DNA of 64,000 nucleotides, taken from positions 4,597,207 to 4,661,206 of the forward strand of contig OZ234496.1 in assembly GCA_965153455.1 (NCBI GenBank). Reading direction: 5' to 3'. Below, one piece after another: positions 47,701 to 59,600 of this stretch (the first letter of the stretch is position 1; the number at the start of each line of letters is the position of its first letter). The position numbers were made by a program, and so were the translations under genes. The notes beneath the pieces are model-generated. The model was not told where the DNA came from. It did not search any database and saw nothing but the letters and a program-made list of their open reading frames with translations. This DNA is from Sphagnum compactum (lineage: Eukaryota > Bryophyta > Sphagnopsida > Sphagnales).

Positions 47701-50400
47701 AAGTAGGTGAGGGGATGAGAGTGTGAACATTGAAGCATTAGTGTTGTTGGAAGGCAATTGAATGCTCAAGGAATTTCATTAAAAAAAACTCAATTTCATT
47801 ATAAAAAAAAATTTATTATTATTATTTTTAATAAAAGAATGCTTTTTTGAAAATAATTAATTGTTCGTTTTTAATGCATCGAACTTGACCCAAGGCTATG
47901 GTAGTTAAGTTACAAGTAAAGAAAAATGCACAAGGTTTAAAAGGTATTTGTGGTTGAATCAAAGTTGATAAGTGGTATTTTCATGGTTACTTGTACACAC
48001 TTTGTGTCAAAATTGGAATACATATAGTATCAAAAGTAGTAACACAAAAAAATTCACTCATTTTGAGTTTTTTCAAAATCACATATAATTTATTTGGACC
48101 TTAAAAGTAATCCATGAATATGCAATTAATTTATACTTTTGTCTTTATGTAAATGTACACCAATATTTTAATAATAATTTATTTTTTATTTCTCATTAAT
48201 TAAAATTTTTCATTTTTTTCTTTCTAAAATGATTAAAAAAACATTTGATCCAACTACATATTTAATGGGAGAACATTTTACAACTTAAAAAAATTATTCA
48301 TTATGCTTGTCTTTCTGTATGTGCAAAATTTCATGAACAAAATTCTTCTTGAAACTAAGTTTTTAAATCCTTTTTTTAGATTACAATTTTTGTGACAAGT
48401 TCTTGCAAGTTAAAAATATATTCTAATAAAGCATTGAATTGTTTAAATGTACACCAATGTCATAACATAATGAAAGTTTATGATGTGATCCACCTTTATT
48501 TCTACATTTCTACCACAAAATCTTTTCGAACACAACTTGTCAGACTCCCCTTGCAAAATCAACATTGTTGATGAGTTTGGAGGTTCACAATCACAAATGA
48601 TATTGTAACTTTGCATTGTCCCATCACAAGAGTGCAATATAACTTGTCAAATTGTTTAACACACTCTACAATGAGATAGGTTCTAGTGTTGTCCAATTCT
48701 TGAATTCAAAAGGAACCTTTGGTCTCAATTATAATTTTTTAAATTTTATTTTATGGAACCTTTGATTTAATCTTGGGACTAGTTCTTTGAATTTCTAAAA
48801 CCTTTGGTTGTTGTCATTTTCACCAATAAATAAATAAATAAATGTTTCAGTCCATCTCAACTTTGGCACCTTTCTTTTTCAAAAAAATGAGAAAAAAAAA
48901 TATTAAGTTTTTTAGCTTTGTGTTTTATTTGTGACTTTTGTATTGCACTTTCCAAGTGTTAAAACAATTGTTTTTGAGATGTCAAGGCATTTTGACACCT
49001 CACCTTTTGTCTTCCAAGTTTTCTTCACAGGGAGAACAAAAAATTTCAGCAATTTGAATGCAGGTAAAGAAGTAACATCATGATTTTCAACACTTTCAGT
49101 ACCTTCTACTTGTTGACAAATACCTCGAATCATGGGAGGCTCTAAAGATAGACACTCCTCATTCAACGAGTGTTGCTTCTTAATATTGGGATAATAAAAT
49201 AGGTATCTGGACATGAAACACTTTTGCATTATATTCATATTATTCCAACCACGAGGAAATAATCACATTTGTCTATTATCCTTGCATATATGGCCATATA
49301 AACAAGCTTTAAAAGTTGAAAAAAAACAACATTGCATCAAACATTAACAAAAATCCATGACCTTTTAAATTTCATTATACCGCCATTTTCTTCATATGCG
49401 TTAGGCAACATTGACTTCAAAAGATAATTGTGTCAACCTATAATATGAATTTTTCTTTCAAAAAATGGATAAATACATATCCGTAACAAGCAACGTGAAG
49501 CAAATAGAACATGGTTGTGAATTTGTTTTTGGAAACACAATAACAAACCCAATTTAACGAGTTGTTGGCAACCCCAAGTCATGAATCTTATTGGTAGAAG
49601 TCTAGCAAAAGTTTCACCTACACACCATTGGGTTTGAACCTAAGAGGACCTTTTGTCGTCCCATAGTCCTAAAAGGGGCTATATCAATGAGCCATCACCT
49701 TGCGGTTAGATGTGAACATTTAGACTTTGCAAAAAGTTTGTTAAAATATCAACTGCATTTCTTCTTCAATTTTCTTTTACCAAAACACACTTTAAAACTC
49801 ACAAGGAGCTATAACCACTCCAACCTCATGGGACATTCAATATTGCCATTTGCCATGCAATATCTAGATGGCATACAATGGAGTGGTGTGCCAATCAACA
49901 TTCTTCTTTCAATGAGGCTTGCATGAGACCTAGGTGAAGATTGTTAGTTTGGGCCTTGTTCAATGGCATAAGGTGTAGTAGGGATTGGCAACTTGGTTAG
50001 ATTCAACAAGCACAGATTTATATATTAAAATAGGTGTTTATTTGTTTGGATGTGATCATGTTATTACTTTCCCAAACTATTTGCTTGAGTTCACTAGTGC
50101 AGAAAGGGTTAAAGTTTATAATCCAATTTGAAACAAGTCCAAACAACACTCCCATTCTACATCCGATTTCTAAATTGCTGTTTAAATTTATTGAGGACTT
50201 GGGTATTAGAAATGGGTGCTCACTTTTTCCCTCTTCCTTTTCTGTTGTGTTTTCGTTGTGATAAAAGTTTTGTCAAAGTTTAAGTGATTTCAAACAACCC
50301 CTTCCTGTCTCACAAAAATTAAAACATTGAGAAGGTTGGATTGAAACTGTGGGATATGGCAAATTGGGAAGGGTCGGGGAGCTGGTCGGTCCTGCTACAC

Positions 50401-52041
50401 AATACTAAAACAAGGGGTGTGTCACACTATGGCCTTGCCATTTACATTAAAAAGTATCTTAAGGCAAAAGAAGAATTATAGACACTCAAATACTTCACCA
50501 TGCAAAAATATAATCTTCAAAAATTCCTCTAAAAAAGAAACCAAAATCCTTCAAGATTTCATAACTCTACAAGTGATCTCAAGTTTCAACACAAGCCAAA
50601 ATATCATCTCTCGAGAATCCTCATATAAAAATAGACCTATTATTACTACCTAGGGGCCAAAATCCCTTAAGCTACTATATACTCTATAATGAATCTAAAC
50701 ACCATATCCTTGCCTTGGTAGGCAAAGCCAACAAAATTAATATTGTCTTGGCTAAGTTTTTGTGAAACATTTCACAACAGAAAATTTCAGTAGAAAATTA
50801 TGCGGGCTATTTGTGGAGGCTACTCTTGTTTTTTTTCTCATTGTCCTTGAGCTTCTTTTTTTGGGTCGTTTTCCACCACATTGTATCCATTGAAACCACC
50901 CTCAAGCTTAACTTACTTGCCATTATGTGCAGACGGGGCAAAAGTCGAGCAGCCTCAGTTGTTGACGTGAACTTGGGCCACGGTCCAAAACTGTGTGATG
51001 GGTGGAAAAGGACAACCAAAACAAGACAAGGGTACTTAGTACCGCAAATGGTCTACTATGGACTTTTGGATCACTACTCATTTTAGTTTCTTTCACTACT
51101 TCACGACAAGAAGAAGGACTCAGCAAGGTTGGTACTTTTGGCTTGCCACACTCTTAAGTAAGTAATGCATGTTGTTGGGCAACTCCCCATTCTTGTCTCA
51201 CCCCAAAATGGTGGGACAATACTAAATGGAGGCACTCACAATGTGGGGGCCATGCATTACATTGAGTGCTCTTGTTCAGCCCCCCACTATTGTGACTACT
51301 ACCACCATTTGACTACTACACACGAAAGTTATAAAATCATGAATTCCATCCATCCGTCCCCCCAACCAACTTGTCTTGTAGCTAACCAGAGTGATTAGCC
51401 ATGTATCAACCATCCACATGTATTAACTACATAGTACCTAGTAGAGGACAAGTGCCATACATACTTATCTACCTATGGTTCTTAGTACTTAGGGTACCAA
51501 ACCCTACCCACTTAGAGAGGTAGTTAACTTGGTATGGTGAGGTGAAAGTAGGAGGGTTTACAAAATAGGGTAACTCAGTTGTAGTACACTATTATAATAA
51601 CTCAGCACAAACCTATGCATGGCATGATGGCACCACTAACCCTATTACCAAATAACCTATCTTATTAGATAGTGCACTAACTTAAGAAGTTCCTTTATTA
51701 TGGCCAAACTCATTTATTGGCCTTGCCTACCAAGGCAAGGATATTGTGTTTTAGATTCATTACAGAGTGTAGCAGCTTAAGGGATTTTGGCCCCTAGGTA
51801 GTAGGTCTATTTTTATATGAGGATTTTTGAAAGATGATATTTTGGCTTGTGCTGAAACTTGAGGTTAGTTCTAGAGTTATGATATCTTGAAGGATTTTTG
51901 TTTTTTTAGAGGATTTTTTGGAAGATTATATTTTTGCATGGTGAAATATTTGAATTTCCGTAATTCTTCTTTTGCCTTCAGATACTTTTTAACCTAAATG
52001 GCAAGGCCACAATGTGACACACCACTTGTTGTAGTGTTTGT
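50401..52041. mobile_element. 1.6-kb element with inverted-repeat arms of about 310 bp
   Basis: The left arm (about 50401-50733) and right arm (about 51718-52041) are reverse complements over their full length with scattered mismatches. Matched landmarks: GTGTGTCACA...GGCCTTGCC (50417) with GGCAAGGCC...TGTGACACAC (near 52000); CATGCAAAAATATAATCTTC with GAAGATTATATTTTTGCATG; CTAGGGGCCAAAATCCCTTA (50651) with TAAGGGATTTTGGCCCCTAG (51778); CCTTGCCTTGGTAGGCAA with TTGCCTACCAAGGCAAGG. The central 980 bp are unique, slightly GC-richer and without a transposase; the 91-aa ORF at 50811 has no known motif. Long arms suit a non-autonomous Mutator-like or foldback element. I could not define a target duplication. 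Its transcript would form a long hairpin. Confidence 0.8.
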
Positions 52042-54469
52042 CATGTAACCCATCTGCTGCCTTTTCCCAATTATTCCCACTTCCCATGCATTCTGTTCTT
52101 GAGTGATGAGACTAATAAGGAGCACAAAGGATGGCACCACTTTAATTAGAGATTTGGTTCCCATATTCTCCATACCCACACAATCTTCTCCAAAATTTTG
52201 AGTTGGTGCACATTCTTCGCTGCAAATTGCATATGGAAGCCCCCAATCCTAGGACAGATTCGGATCTAGAAAATCTCTTATTTCTACAAATAAGCAAACC
52301 CACTTCAACATCATGGGCTTCCATGACAAAGTGAATTTCTAAACAAGGAACTGTTGCTGAATTAATTTCTTAATTTAATCTGCAGAGACCCACCAAAAAA
52401 AAACAAAAGTATTCTAAATTCAATACATTTTGCTCCATTGGTCCAAAAATTGTGAAACAACAAATGTGCATACCATCTCACCAAGAGAAATAGTAGTAAA
52501 TCCCAAATTTTAGTTTCTTTCAAAACTTTGAAGAAATTGGATAATTTTTTTAATTATGAAGAAATTGCAACATCCCAATCAATCTTTGGAAATTTTGTAC
52601 TTTTAGTTGAATGTGTTGCAAAATGATGTCTATTATACTATGTGAAGTAAGTTAGTATATTTCAACTAGGGGGTTATGTGTCTTACAAGCTTGCCAAGTG
52701 TATAGTTAAAAGTAGGTTTTTTTCTTAAAAACAAATTTAATGACATCATGTTAGTTGCAAGCATCCGAAGAGGGAGCTCACTCTCACATTAAATGGTCAC
52801 AGGTCTAAACATGTAAAAAATTGTAAACAAAATTATTACCAAACCAAAACTAGAATGAAAATGTGGTGAGTATATTGCATTTTTTTACAGTAAAATAAGG
52901 AATATATGACAATATGTTCCCTTTTCATGTTTATTTTTTTTTGAATTTTTGATGTTTGCACACAAAAAAAGGCCAGTTAGAAGTGATAGTAAAGCTCATC
53001 TATCATGATCTATTGGCAATTGGTATCCACAATCATTTGTAATGTGCTTATGAACCCCAAGCATATGGCTATTGGCTTCAATGTAGTTTTTTCAAATTTG
53101 TGATGTAGCCTGGAGTGGTGATCATCCATAGGATGATTTAGCCAGATTTGTCTATAAAAATATGAAAGTTTTATAATTATTTTTTAAAAAAAAGCAATGT
53201 TCCATATATTTAACTACCTATTGGAACTTAATATAGAATTTGGTGAATTTTTTTTTAAAAAATGAATTTGTTTTCCAAATTTTGCAACTATAAATTTTTT
53301 GTGCCATTTTCAAAAGAATTCCCCATTTCATGAGAAAAAAAAAACACGGGATGGCTTTAGGATCCCCCATCCATGTTCTTGGATCCACCATCCAAGTGAT
53401 ATTTATTTTATATAGGTGTGTTTGAAGATTGCCAATTTGTTTTCATAAAGTCTGCCCAGTGGTGTGTCCAAAGGGGGCCAGGGGAATTTGGGCAGAAGCC
53501 AACTTCATTACTAAAGCCTAGCACAAAACACTCTTAACATATATACAAGGCGTCCACCAAAAACCGCCAAGTTTGGAGAGGGATAAAATGGGTCCCTTTC
53601 TATAAAATGGAATATACCAATTTGCTAGAATTAAATTCATAAAATTGGCCTTTTTTCTAAAAATTCATCAATAGAACAATCGAACATTCCACATTGTTCC
53701 CCCAACTTCTGTTTTGGCCCCCACATTTAGCTCCACCATTTTAGTGCCACTTCTTAGTTAGTTAGTTAGTGCCCAAACTTAGAGTTATTTGGCTTATTCC
53801 CCACATTTAGCTCCACCATATTAGTGCCACATGAAACAAACATAAACAAAAAAAGTAAAAACACAAAAACTATAAGAAAGGAATGGAAACAAATGAAACA
53901 AGGAAAGGGAAATACAGTAGAACCATTTTAAAAGAAAAAAATTACAAAAAAGAAGAAACCAAATAAAGACTAGAAAATAAGAAAAAATAAAACTTATAAT
54001 AATGAAGAAATACCCTACTTGAAAAAGAATGAGGTGTGTCTTCTTTCTCCAAACTTCAAACTTGCATCCAAATAAACAAAAATACAAAAGTGAAAAAGAA
54101 ACACTTTATTTTTATTATACAAAATAATAGTAAAAACAGAAAACACATAAAAATAAAAAATAAAAAAGATAAAAGTTTTAAAAAAAAACTAAAACATGAA
54201 CCAAACATTGTTGAAATAACACACCTGTGCATTAGGCACAGGGTTCAAACTAGTAAAGGTGTAAACCCCATCTTGCACGTGGTCTTGGCCAAAAAGAAGA
54301 GGGTGCACTCACTCCTTCATGTGTGCGAGCCAGAGTGGGACAAAGAATGCGTACACCCTCCTCTTTCCTTAAAGGTAATTTTGACAAAAAATGTTTAAAA
54401 ATGAGTAAAAGTAGTGTTCTAATGTGATGGTGGGGTCAAAAAGTAGGTATACACAAGAAGTAAGTCAGT
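52042..54469. other. AT-rich intergenic DNA with no gene
   Basis: Only short or homopolymer-driven ORFs occur here; the 88-aa minus-strand ORF at 54087-53821 is Phe/Tyr-rich because of A/T bias. CCCCACATTTAGCTCCACCA occurs twice (about 53719 and 53798), with GTTAGTTAGTTAG between the copies. Confidence 0.6.
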
Positions 54470-54955
54470 GTTGGGCGGTTTTTGCCTTTTACGAAGAACC
54501 TTCAGTTTGGGTTCTTGTAGAATGAATCGGATCCCCATATTGATTCCAAAAAGAGTGGAACCCTGGGTCTGGTTCTGGTCAGTTTCTCAAAATGAAATAA
54601 AATTCAGGTTTGGGTTCCAATTCGGGCTTTGCAAATCAGACCCGGTTATGGTTTTGGATGACTTGGTCTGAAATCAGTGGCTAATTGACAGATAACTCCG
54701 GTTCTAGACCATTTTTCCCCAAAAGAAATATTTCTCAAAAATTGTGGTTGTGGTTCTAGAATTGGTTCCAGTTCAGGATCTAGTATCAGGTCCAATTCGA
54801 AACCTGGTTCCAGTCCTAGAACCAGGTCCCCGTTCCCATTTCCAATCCAGAACTGGGTCCGGTTTTAAACTTTTCAAAAATCAGACCTGGTTCCAATTTC
54901 TGGGTAATGGGAACCAGGTTCTAACCAGCCAAACTGGGTAACCACCCAAGGCTAA
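54470..54955. repeat. Degenerate GGTTCC/GGAACC minisatellite
   Basis: The stretch is filled with GGTTCTGGT, GGTTCCAATTC, CCTGGTTCCAG, AGAACCAGGTCC and related words, a decayed GGTTCC-type hexamer array. The plus-strand ORF at 54744-54941 (Pro/Val/Gly-rich) is only a reading of this repeat. Both strand orientations occur, so the array can fold back locally. Confidence 0.75.
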
Positions 54956-55266
54956 AGTAAACCCACCTTTGGCACCTAAATATTGCCCATATCCAGTTGT
55001 TTTTTTTTTTGAGGGTGGTGAGTATCACATTGTCAGGTCATTGCATTTTAGCCAGTAGAGCCATCTCATTGTAGAATTTTTTTTAGGTGTGTAGCCTTAA
55101 ATCTATACTTAATTTGTCTACTGGGCTCATTCAATGTTTTTGATTTAAAAAACAATTTATCCCTCATACTTAAGAGCTGCTCCACCCTGGTAGCCCACAC
55201 CAGCATTTCTTTCCAAAAAGTTGAAAAAGAAAGAAAGAAGAAAAACCCTGTATATAAAAAAGCAGG

Positions 55267-55345
55267 GATGGGAGCCCATCCACAAGAAATACAAGGCAAA
55301 TAAAAGCACCAAAACACAACCCAGTAAAGAACATAACAATCAAGA
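55267..55345 (-). repeat. Dispersed repeat, copy 2 (possible LINE 3' tail)
   Basis: GATGGGAGCCCATCCACAAG, then AAATACAAGGCAAATAAAAG, resembles the copy at 44569. On the minus strand it ends in a T-rich tail (TGCTTTTTTATATACAGGG). The neighbouring minus-strand ORFs (55157-55361) are readings of this tail and not genes. Confidence 0.4.
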
Positions 55346-55391
55346 CATCACTAACACACAAATAAAACAGAAGAGCCTAAACTAGAAAACT

Positions 55392-55725
55392 CTGCTTGTG
55401 AGAGAGAGAAGGTTCCTTCACTCCAAGTAATGAATGATAGAATCAACATATGAAAGTTGCATGCTGCTTGAGAGAGAGAGAGTGAAGAGAAGCCTCCTTC
55501 ACTCACAATACAAATACAAAATGATAGATTATTAATATGTTGAATACGGAAGTTGCACACTGCTTGAGAGAGAGAGAGAGAAGGCTCCTTCACTCCCAAT
55601 AAGGAATGATAGATTATTAATATGTTGAATACTGAAATTGCACACTGCTTGCAAGAGAGAGAAGGCTCCCTGACTGAGTCTAAGGAATGATAGGTTATTA
55701 ATATGTTGTATATGGAAGCTGCAGA
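55392..55725. repeat. Four-copy tandem repeat, 72-96 bp units
   Basis: Units start with CTGCTTG at 55392, 55464, 55560 and 55645. Each carries a GAGAGAGA run, then GAAGGCTCCTTCACTC or close variants, AATGATAG and TTATTAATATGTTGAA. Unit length varies because of the GA run and small insertions. It lies about 1 kb upstream of the TORNADO1-like start codon. Confidence 0.88.
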
Positions 55726-56678
55726 AAATCACACATGAAAAGGGGCATAATATGAAAATAAGAATGTGGCTATCAATTGTATTCGGCGCAAACCACTCAG
55801 TTATGCAATTTGAGCACCAAATTAGGGCCACATTGAACTAGCACCCACCGACCTTCACCATGAAGGATGGATGGTAAGTGATAAGGAAACAGTTCTCTGT
55901 TGGGTTTCAGTTCCCTTGCTAACCATCGTGGTTAGCTCAGTTGCTTTTTTCCCCACGGCCTCTCTACTAACAACCCACAAGCAGGTTGTTAGTAGGCAGG
56001 CAGTCAAAATGGGCCTTCCTACTTGCCTTGGTAGTCTTCTGGCTACAACGGGAGACTGAGTTTTCTGCACTGCTGTGCATTTTTTCCTTTCGATCTGCTC
56101 TTTCATGTGTGTTTGATGGTTCTATTGTTATCGTGTTAGCTACCAAACTCATTTGCCGCTGCTGCTTTGTTGTGTTCAAAATTTTGGTGGTGCTTTTGGG
56201 AGTTGCTATGCGAGTATCGGACCCTTGGAAGTCTCTTCCTTCCCCTCACCGCTGAGTTTGTTTCGTGTTTTTTTTAGAGCTTTAAATGTTTTGGATCAGC
56301 ATTCAATAGAGTCTAGCAAGCACCTCTTTTCCTCCTCCTTAACCATTATAATTTAAGAGCTATCCTTCACTAGCTAGGTCTCAATATGAACTTGCTGTAG
56401 AGTTGTGAAGCTTGATGGAAATCGAGCTCTGCGTTTGAATGTGGGTGGAAAGAGTCGTGTGTGTAGTGGTACTGAGCTAAGAGTGCAAGGAAACTAGTTA
56501 GGGCAGCTATTCCTAGAGAAAGGTCTCTTTCCTTTTGGTTGAAGGTGACAGGCTGATGTACACGTGGTGAGAATTGCGAAGGACTATGGTCGACAGTCTA
56601 CCCTGAAATCCGTGTGGATCATCCATCAAGCATAAGTTATCTATTGTTATTCAAGTTTCAACTTAGAAGCTTTTCGGC
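55726..56678 (+). promoter_or_regulatory. Upstream region of the TORNADO1-like gene
   Basis: GC rises here and the sequence has the character of a promoter and 5' UTR. Two compact inverted repeats are visible: GCTAACCA-TCG-TGGTTAGC at 55918-55936, and CTACTAACAACC with its perfect complement around an 8-base loop at 55964-55995. The 62-89 aa ORFs at 55871-56255 have no recognised motif; they may be leader ORFs or nothing. No transcription start was fixed. Confidence 0.4.
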
Positions 56679-59600
56679 TTGTTGATCATGGCACACGTAA
56701 AAGTCATTGATGTTGTCCAACAAGTTTCGAGAATCCTTACAGCTAGCGATGTCGTGGTGGAAGAGCTTTACATTGATATTCAAAGCTTTGATCCCACGCG
56801 GGACGATGGCATTAGGGATTCTATTGGTTTTCGTATGAGATATCATCAATGCAAAGCTGATTCTAGCAAAGGCTGGCTTGAGGAACCACAAGTTGGAGGT
56901 GTTGAACGCAGGTGGAGTCTTTCAGGGGGGGATGTTCTGAAGGAATTGGTGTCTATAGTCCTCGAGAGCACTAATGTGAAGGCCATTCACGTGTGCAGCG
57001 AAAGTCCAAATATCCAAGATTTTATTGAGCAGTTTTTGCAAGGTCTCTGCACCAATCATAGCATAGTGAGTTTTGATCTAAAATTTCTTGGAAACATGGA
57101 GATTGATGTGTTGGACAAATGTGCGGATATGCTTTGTCATAATACAGCCCTCAAACGTTTCAGTCTCGACGTACCCAGTATTGAAGGTAGAAAGAAGCAT
57201 TTCGGTTTTGGCAAGGCACTCAAGATGAATCACACCCTTGAACATCTTGTATTGCATTTATGGATTTATTCTGTGGAATTAGATTTGGAAGAACTTGTCC
57301 AACCATTGATTATGGACGAAAATGGGCACCAAGCCAACTCTACACTCACCACTCTTGAAGTTATGGGACTTTCTGCTGTGAGCTCAGATGGTGCTACCTT
57401 TGCAAGGATGCTTCGGAAAAATTCTTCCATAAAGCATCTTGATTTGACAAGGTCTTTAACAAGTGAATCAGATGCGCAAGAACTGATACAATCACTTGTA
57501 GAAAACCATTCCCTCGAAACCTTAAACCTAAACTATTGTGGTGGTGTAACGGGCTCTGTGTTTCCTGCCATCATGGATGTTTTACGGGTCAATTTCACCT
57601 TGAAAGATATAGATTTGAGTGGAACTCCTTTGGATCATGAGGGCAAGGGTTGGGCCATCATGAAACAACTACGAGAAACTGAGATGTACAGGAAGTTACA
57701 TCTCAAGGAGCTGGAGATGGCCAAGCCAAAATCTGCAAGAGTAATTTTTTGCGGCTTTCCATATGCTGGTATGTCTTAAATCTCTCTTGGTTGAACTAGA
57801 GGACATCAATGTGTTTGTGTTTGAAACTTTGTCGTTGCCTGAATCATGTTGTCACATGAAAATTATAATTTATGACTGATTCATAGTAGAATCTTATTGT
57901 TGCATCTTTTGTTCCGGGCACATGAATGCACCTGTTTATTGTGGAGTTATGCAGGCAAAACAACCTTGCGAAAGGCGGTGGTCCGTTCCAGTGAACACAG
58001 AAGCACGATCAACAAGAACATTCTCAATCCCTGCAAAGACTTCATGCTGAAGAAGATTGATGAGGCTCAGCGACTAATCGAAGGAGGCAAACAACTTACA
58101 CACCGCACACGTGGAATTGAGGTACATAGCTTGAAAAGTAGTGAAGGGATTAGATGGTCTATTTGGGACATGGGGGGTCACGAAGAGTTCCATGGGTTCC
58201 ATTATTTCATGCTTCCTGATCTAAGCGACACAGGTAACCCATCCTTGTTCCTTCTAGTTTGTAGTCCATATGTATTGAGAGATCAGGGATCCCCTTCAAA
58301 GGAGAAGCTTAAACTACCCATAGAGATTCAGAAAGAGTTGGAGTATTGGCTTCGATTCATTGCTTCCAAGAGTCGAAGAACAATCTCCTTCAAACCAAAG
58401 GTGATAGTGGTCTTGACTCATTCCGACAAAGTTCCTGGGCTTGTTGCTCTAGCACAAGGGAGTGTCACAAGTTTGAAAGAGCAATTTGCAGAATTGCTAG
58501 ATGTGTGGTCGGAACCAATTGCCGTTGCGGGCTTTTCTACTCAATTGGGTAGCAATGTGGCTAGTGTTATTGAAGACACCATTGTAAATCTTCTCAAAGC
58601 ATTGCCACCTGTGTATAAGGTGTGCAGGAATGTGAGATCAGCCTTGAATGGTTGGATGGTGAGAAATCCAAAAAGTCCGATGACGAATTGGGAAACCTTT
58701 TCAGACCTGTGCCAGGAAGCACATTTACCAGGGTTGGTCAAAGCAACTGCTGAAGGAAGTATGATAGAAGCAAGGCGAAAAGCAGTGGCAACAAGCATGC
58801 ACAATTCGGGAGATGTCATCTACTTTGAAGATCTTGACTTTCTAGTTGTGGATCTGGATTGGTTTTGCCATCGGGTGATGGGTCACCTGATCAAGCTAAG
58901 TGATGATCGCAGTAAACTGGCCACCGCAACAAACCCAGATGGTTTCACATCAAGGGCATACTTGGAAAACATTTTGGTTGATTCACTGAAATCTTCTCGT
59001 GAGCTTGGTTATGGTGGATGTGCCTTGGATGTCACACCACAGAATTTGGTGCACCTTATGTTGAGGTTAGAGTTGTGTTTTGAAGACACAACCAGGTCTC
59101 ATGGTGTTGGCAAATTGTTCATCCCAACAATTTTGGACGTTGGTCAAGCAGCAGGCTCATGGAATTGGTCACCAAACAAACGGAACAGGAACTCCACCTA
59201 CTTTGGAAGGAGGCTCCAATGTGATGACCCAATTTGCACCTTCATACTGCAAGGTTTTTTTTGTCGACTGCAGGTACTTTTGTTACCATTCCTAGTCAAT
59301 TGCATTGGAGAAACTTTGTGGCCAAACTAGTTGGGAGTGAAAACTTACATCCCAAGTAATCTAGAAGATTGATGCAAGACCGTATATCCTGCATTATGGA
59401 ATTTGTCCATTTCAAGTTCATTTGATCCTACTTCATGTGATTTGGCATTTGATTTTGAGATTGTTATTCCTACAGGTAGTTTTGTGTAACAACTTCTTGA
59501 AGGTGGATAAGGAAATGAGAGCAGTGTACAAACCCAAAAGAGATTTCATTTATGTAATGCTCAATGGAGTGGAAATTGTAATGGATTACAATGCAAATGT

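Larger units (their letters stand above)
42003..50400. other. WNK 3' region, then AT-rich gene desert
   Basis: The first several hundred bases after the WNK stop are probably 3' UTR. The short ORF at 42824-43078 and the minus-strand pair 43525-43114 have no supporting motif; the latter weakly recalls the C-terminal part of LINE proteins but I do not call it. From 43.6 kb the DNA is AT-rich with a GTAAATG-rich tract, A/T homopolymers and only short ORFs. No gene is supported. Confidence 0.6.

Noticed and set aside
50811-51086. 91-aa ORF as transposase of the long inverted-repeat element
   Set aside because: No DDE/D-type catalytic residues or zinc finger; too small.
53821-54087. 88-aa Phe-rich minus-strand ORF resembling a membrane protein
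   Set aside because: A-rich plus strand gives Phe-rich reading; no conserved residues.
55918-55995. tRNA gene candidate because of GGTTAGCTCAGTTG
   Set aside because: No acceptor stem, anticodon arm or proper B box at the right distance; stems present are unrelated hairpins.
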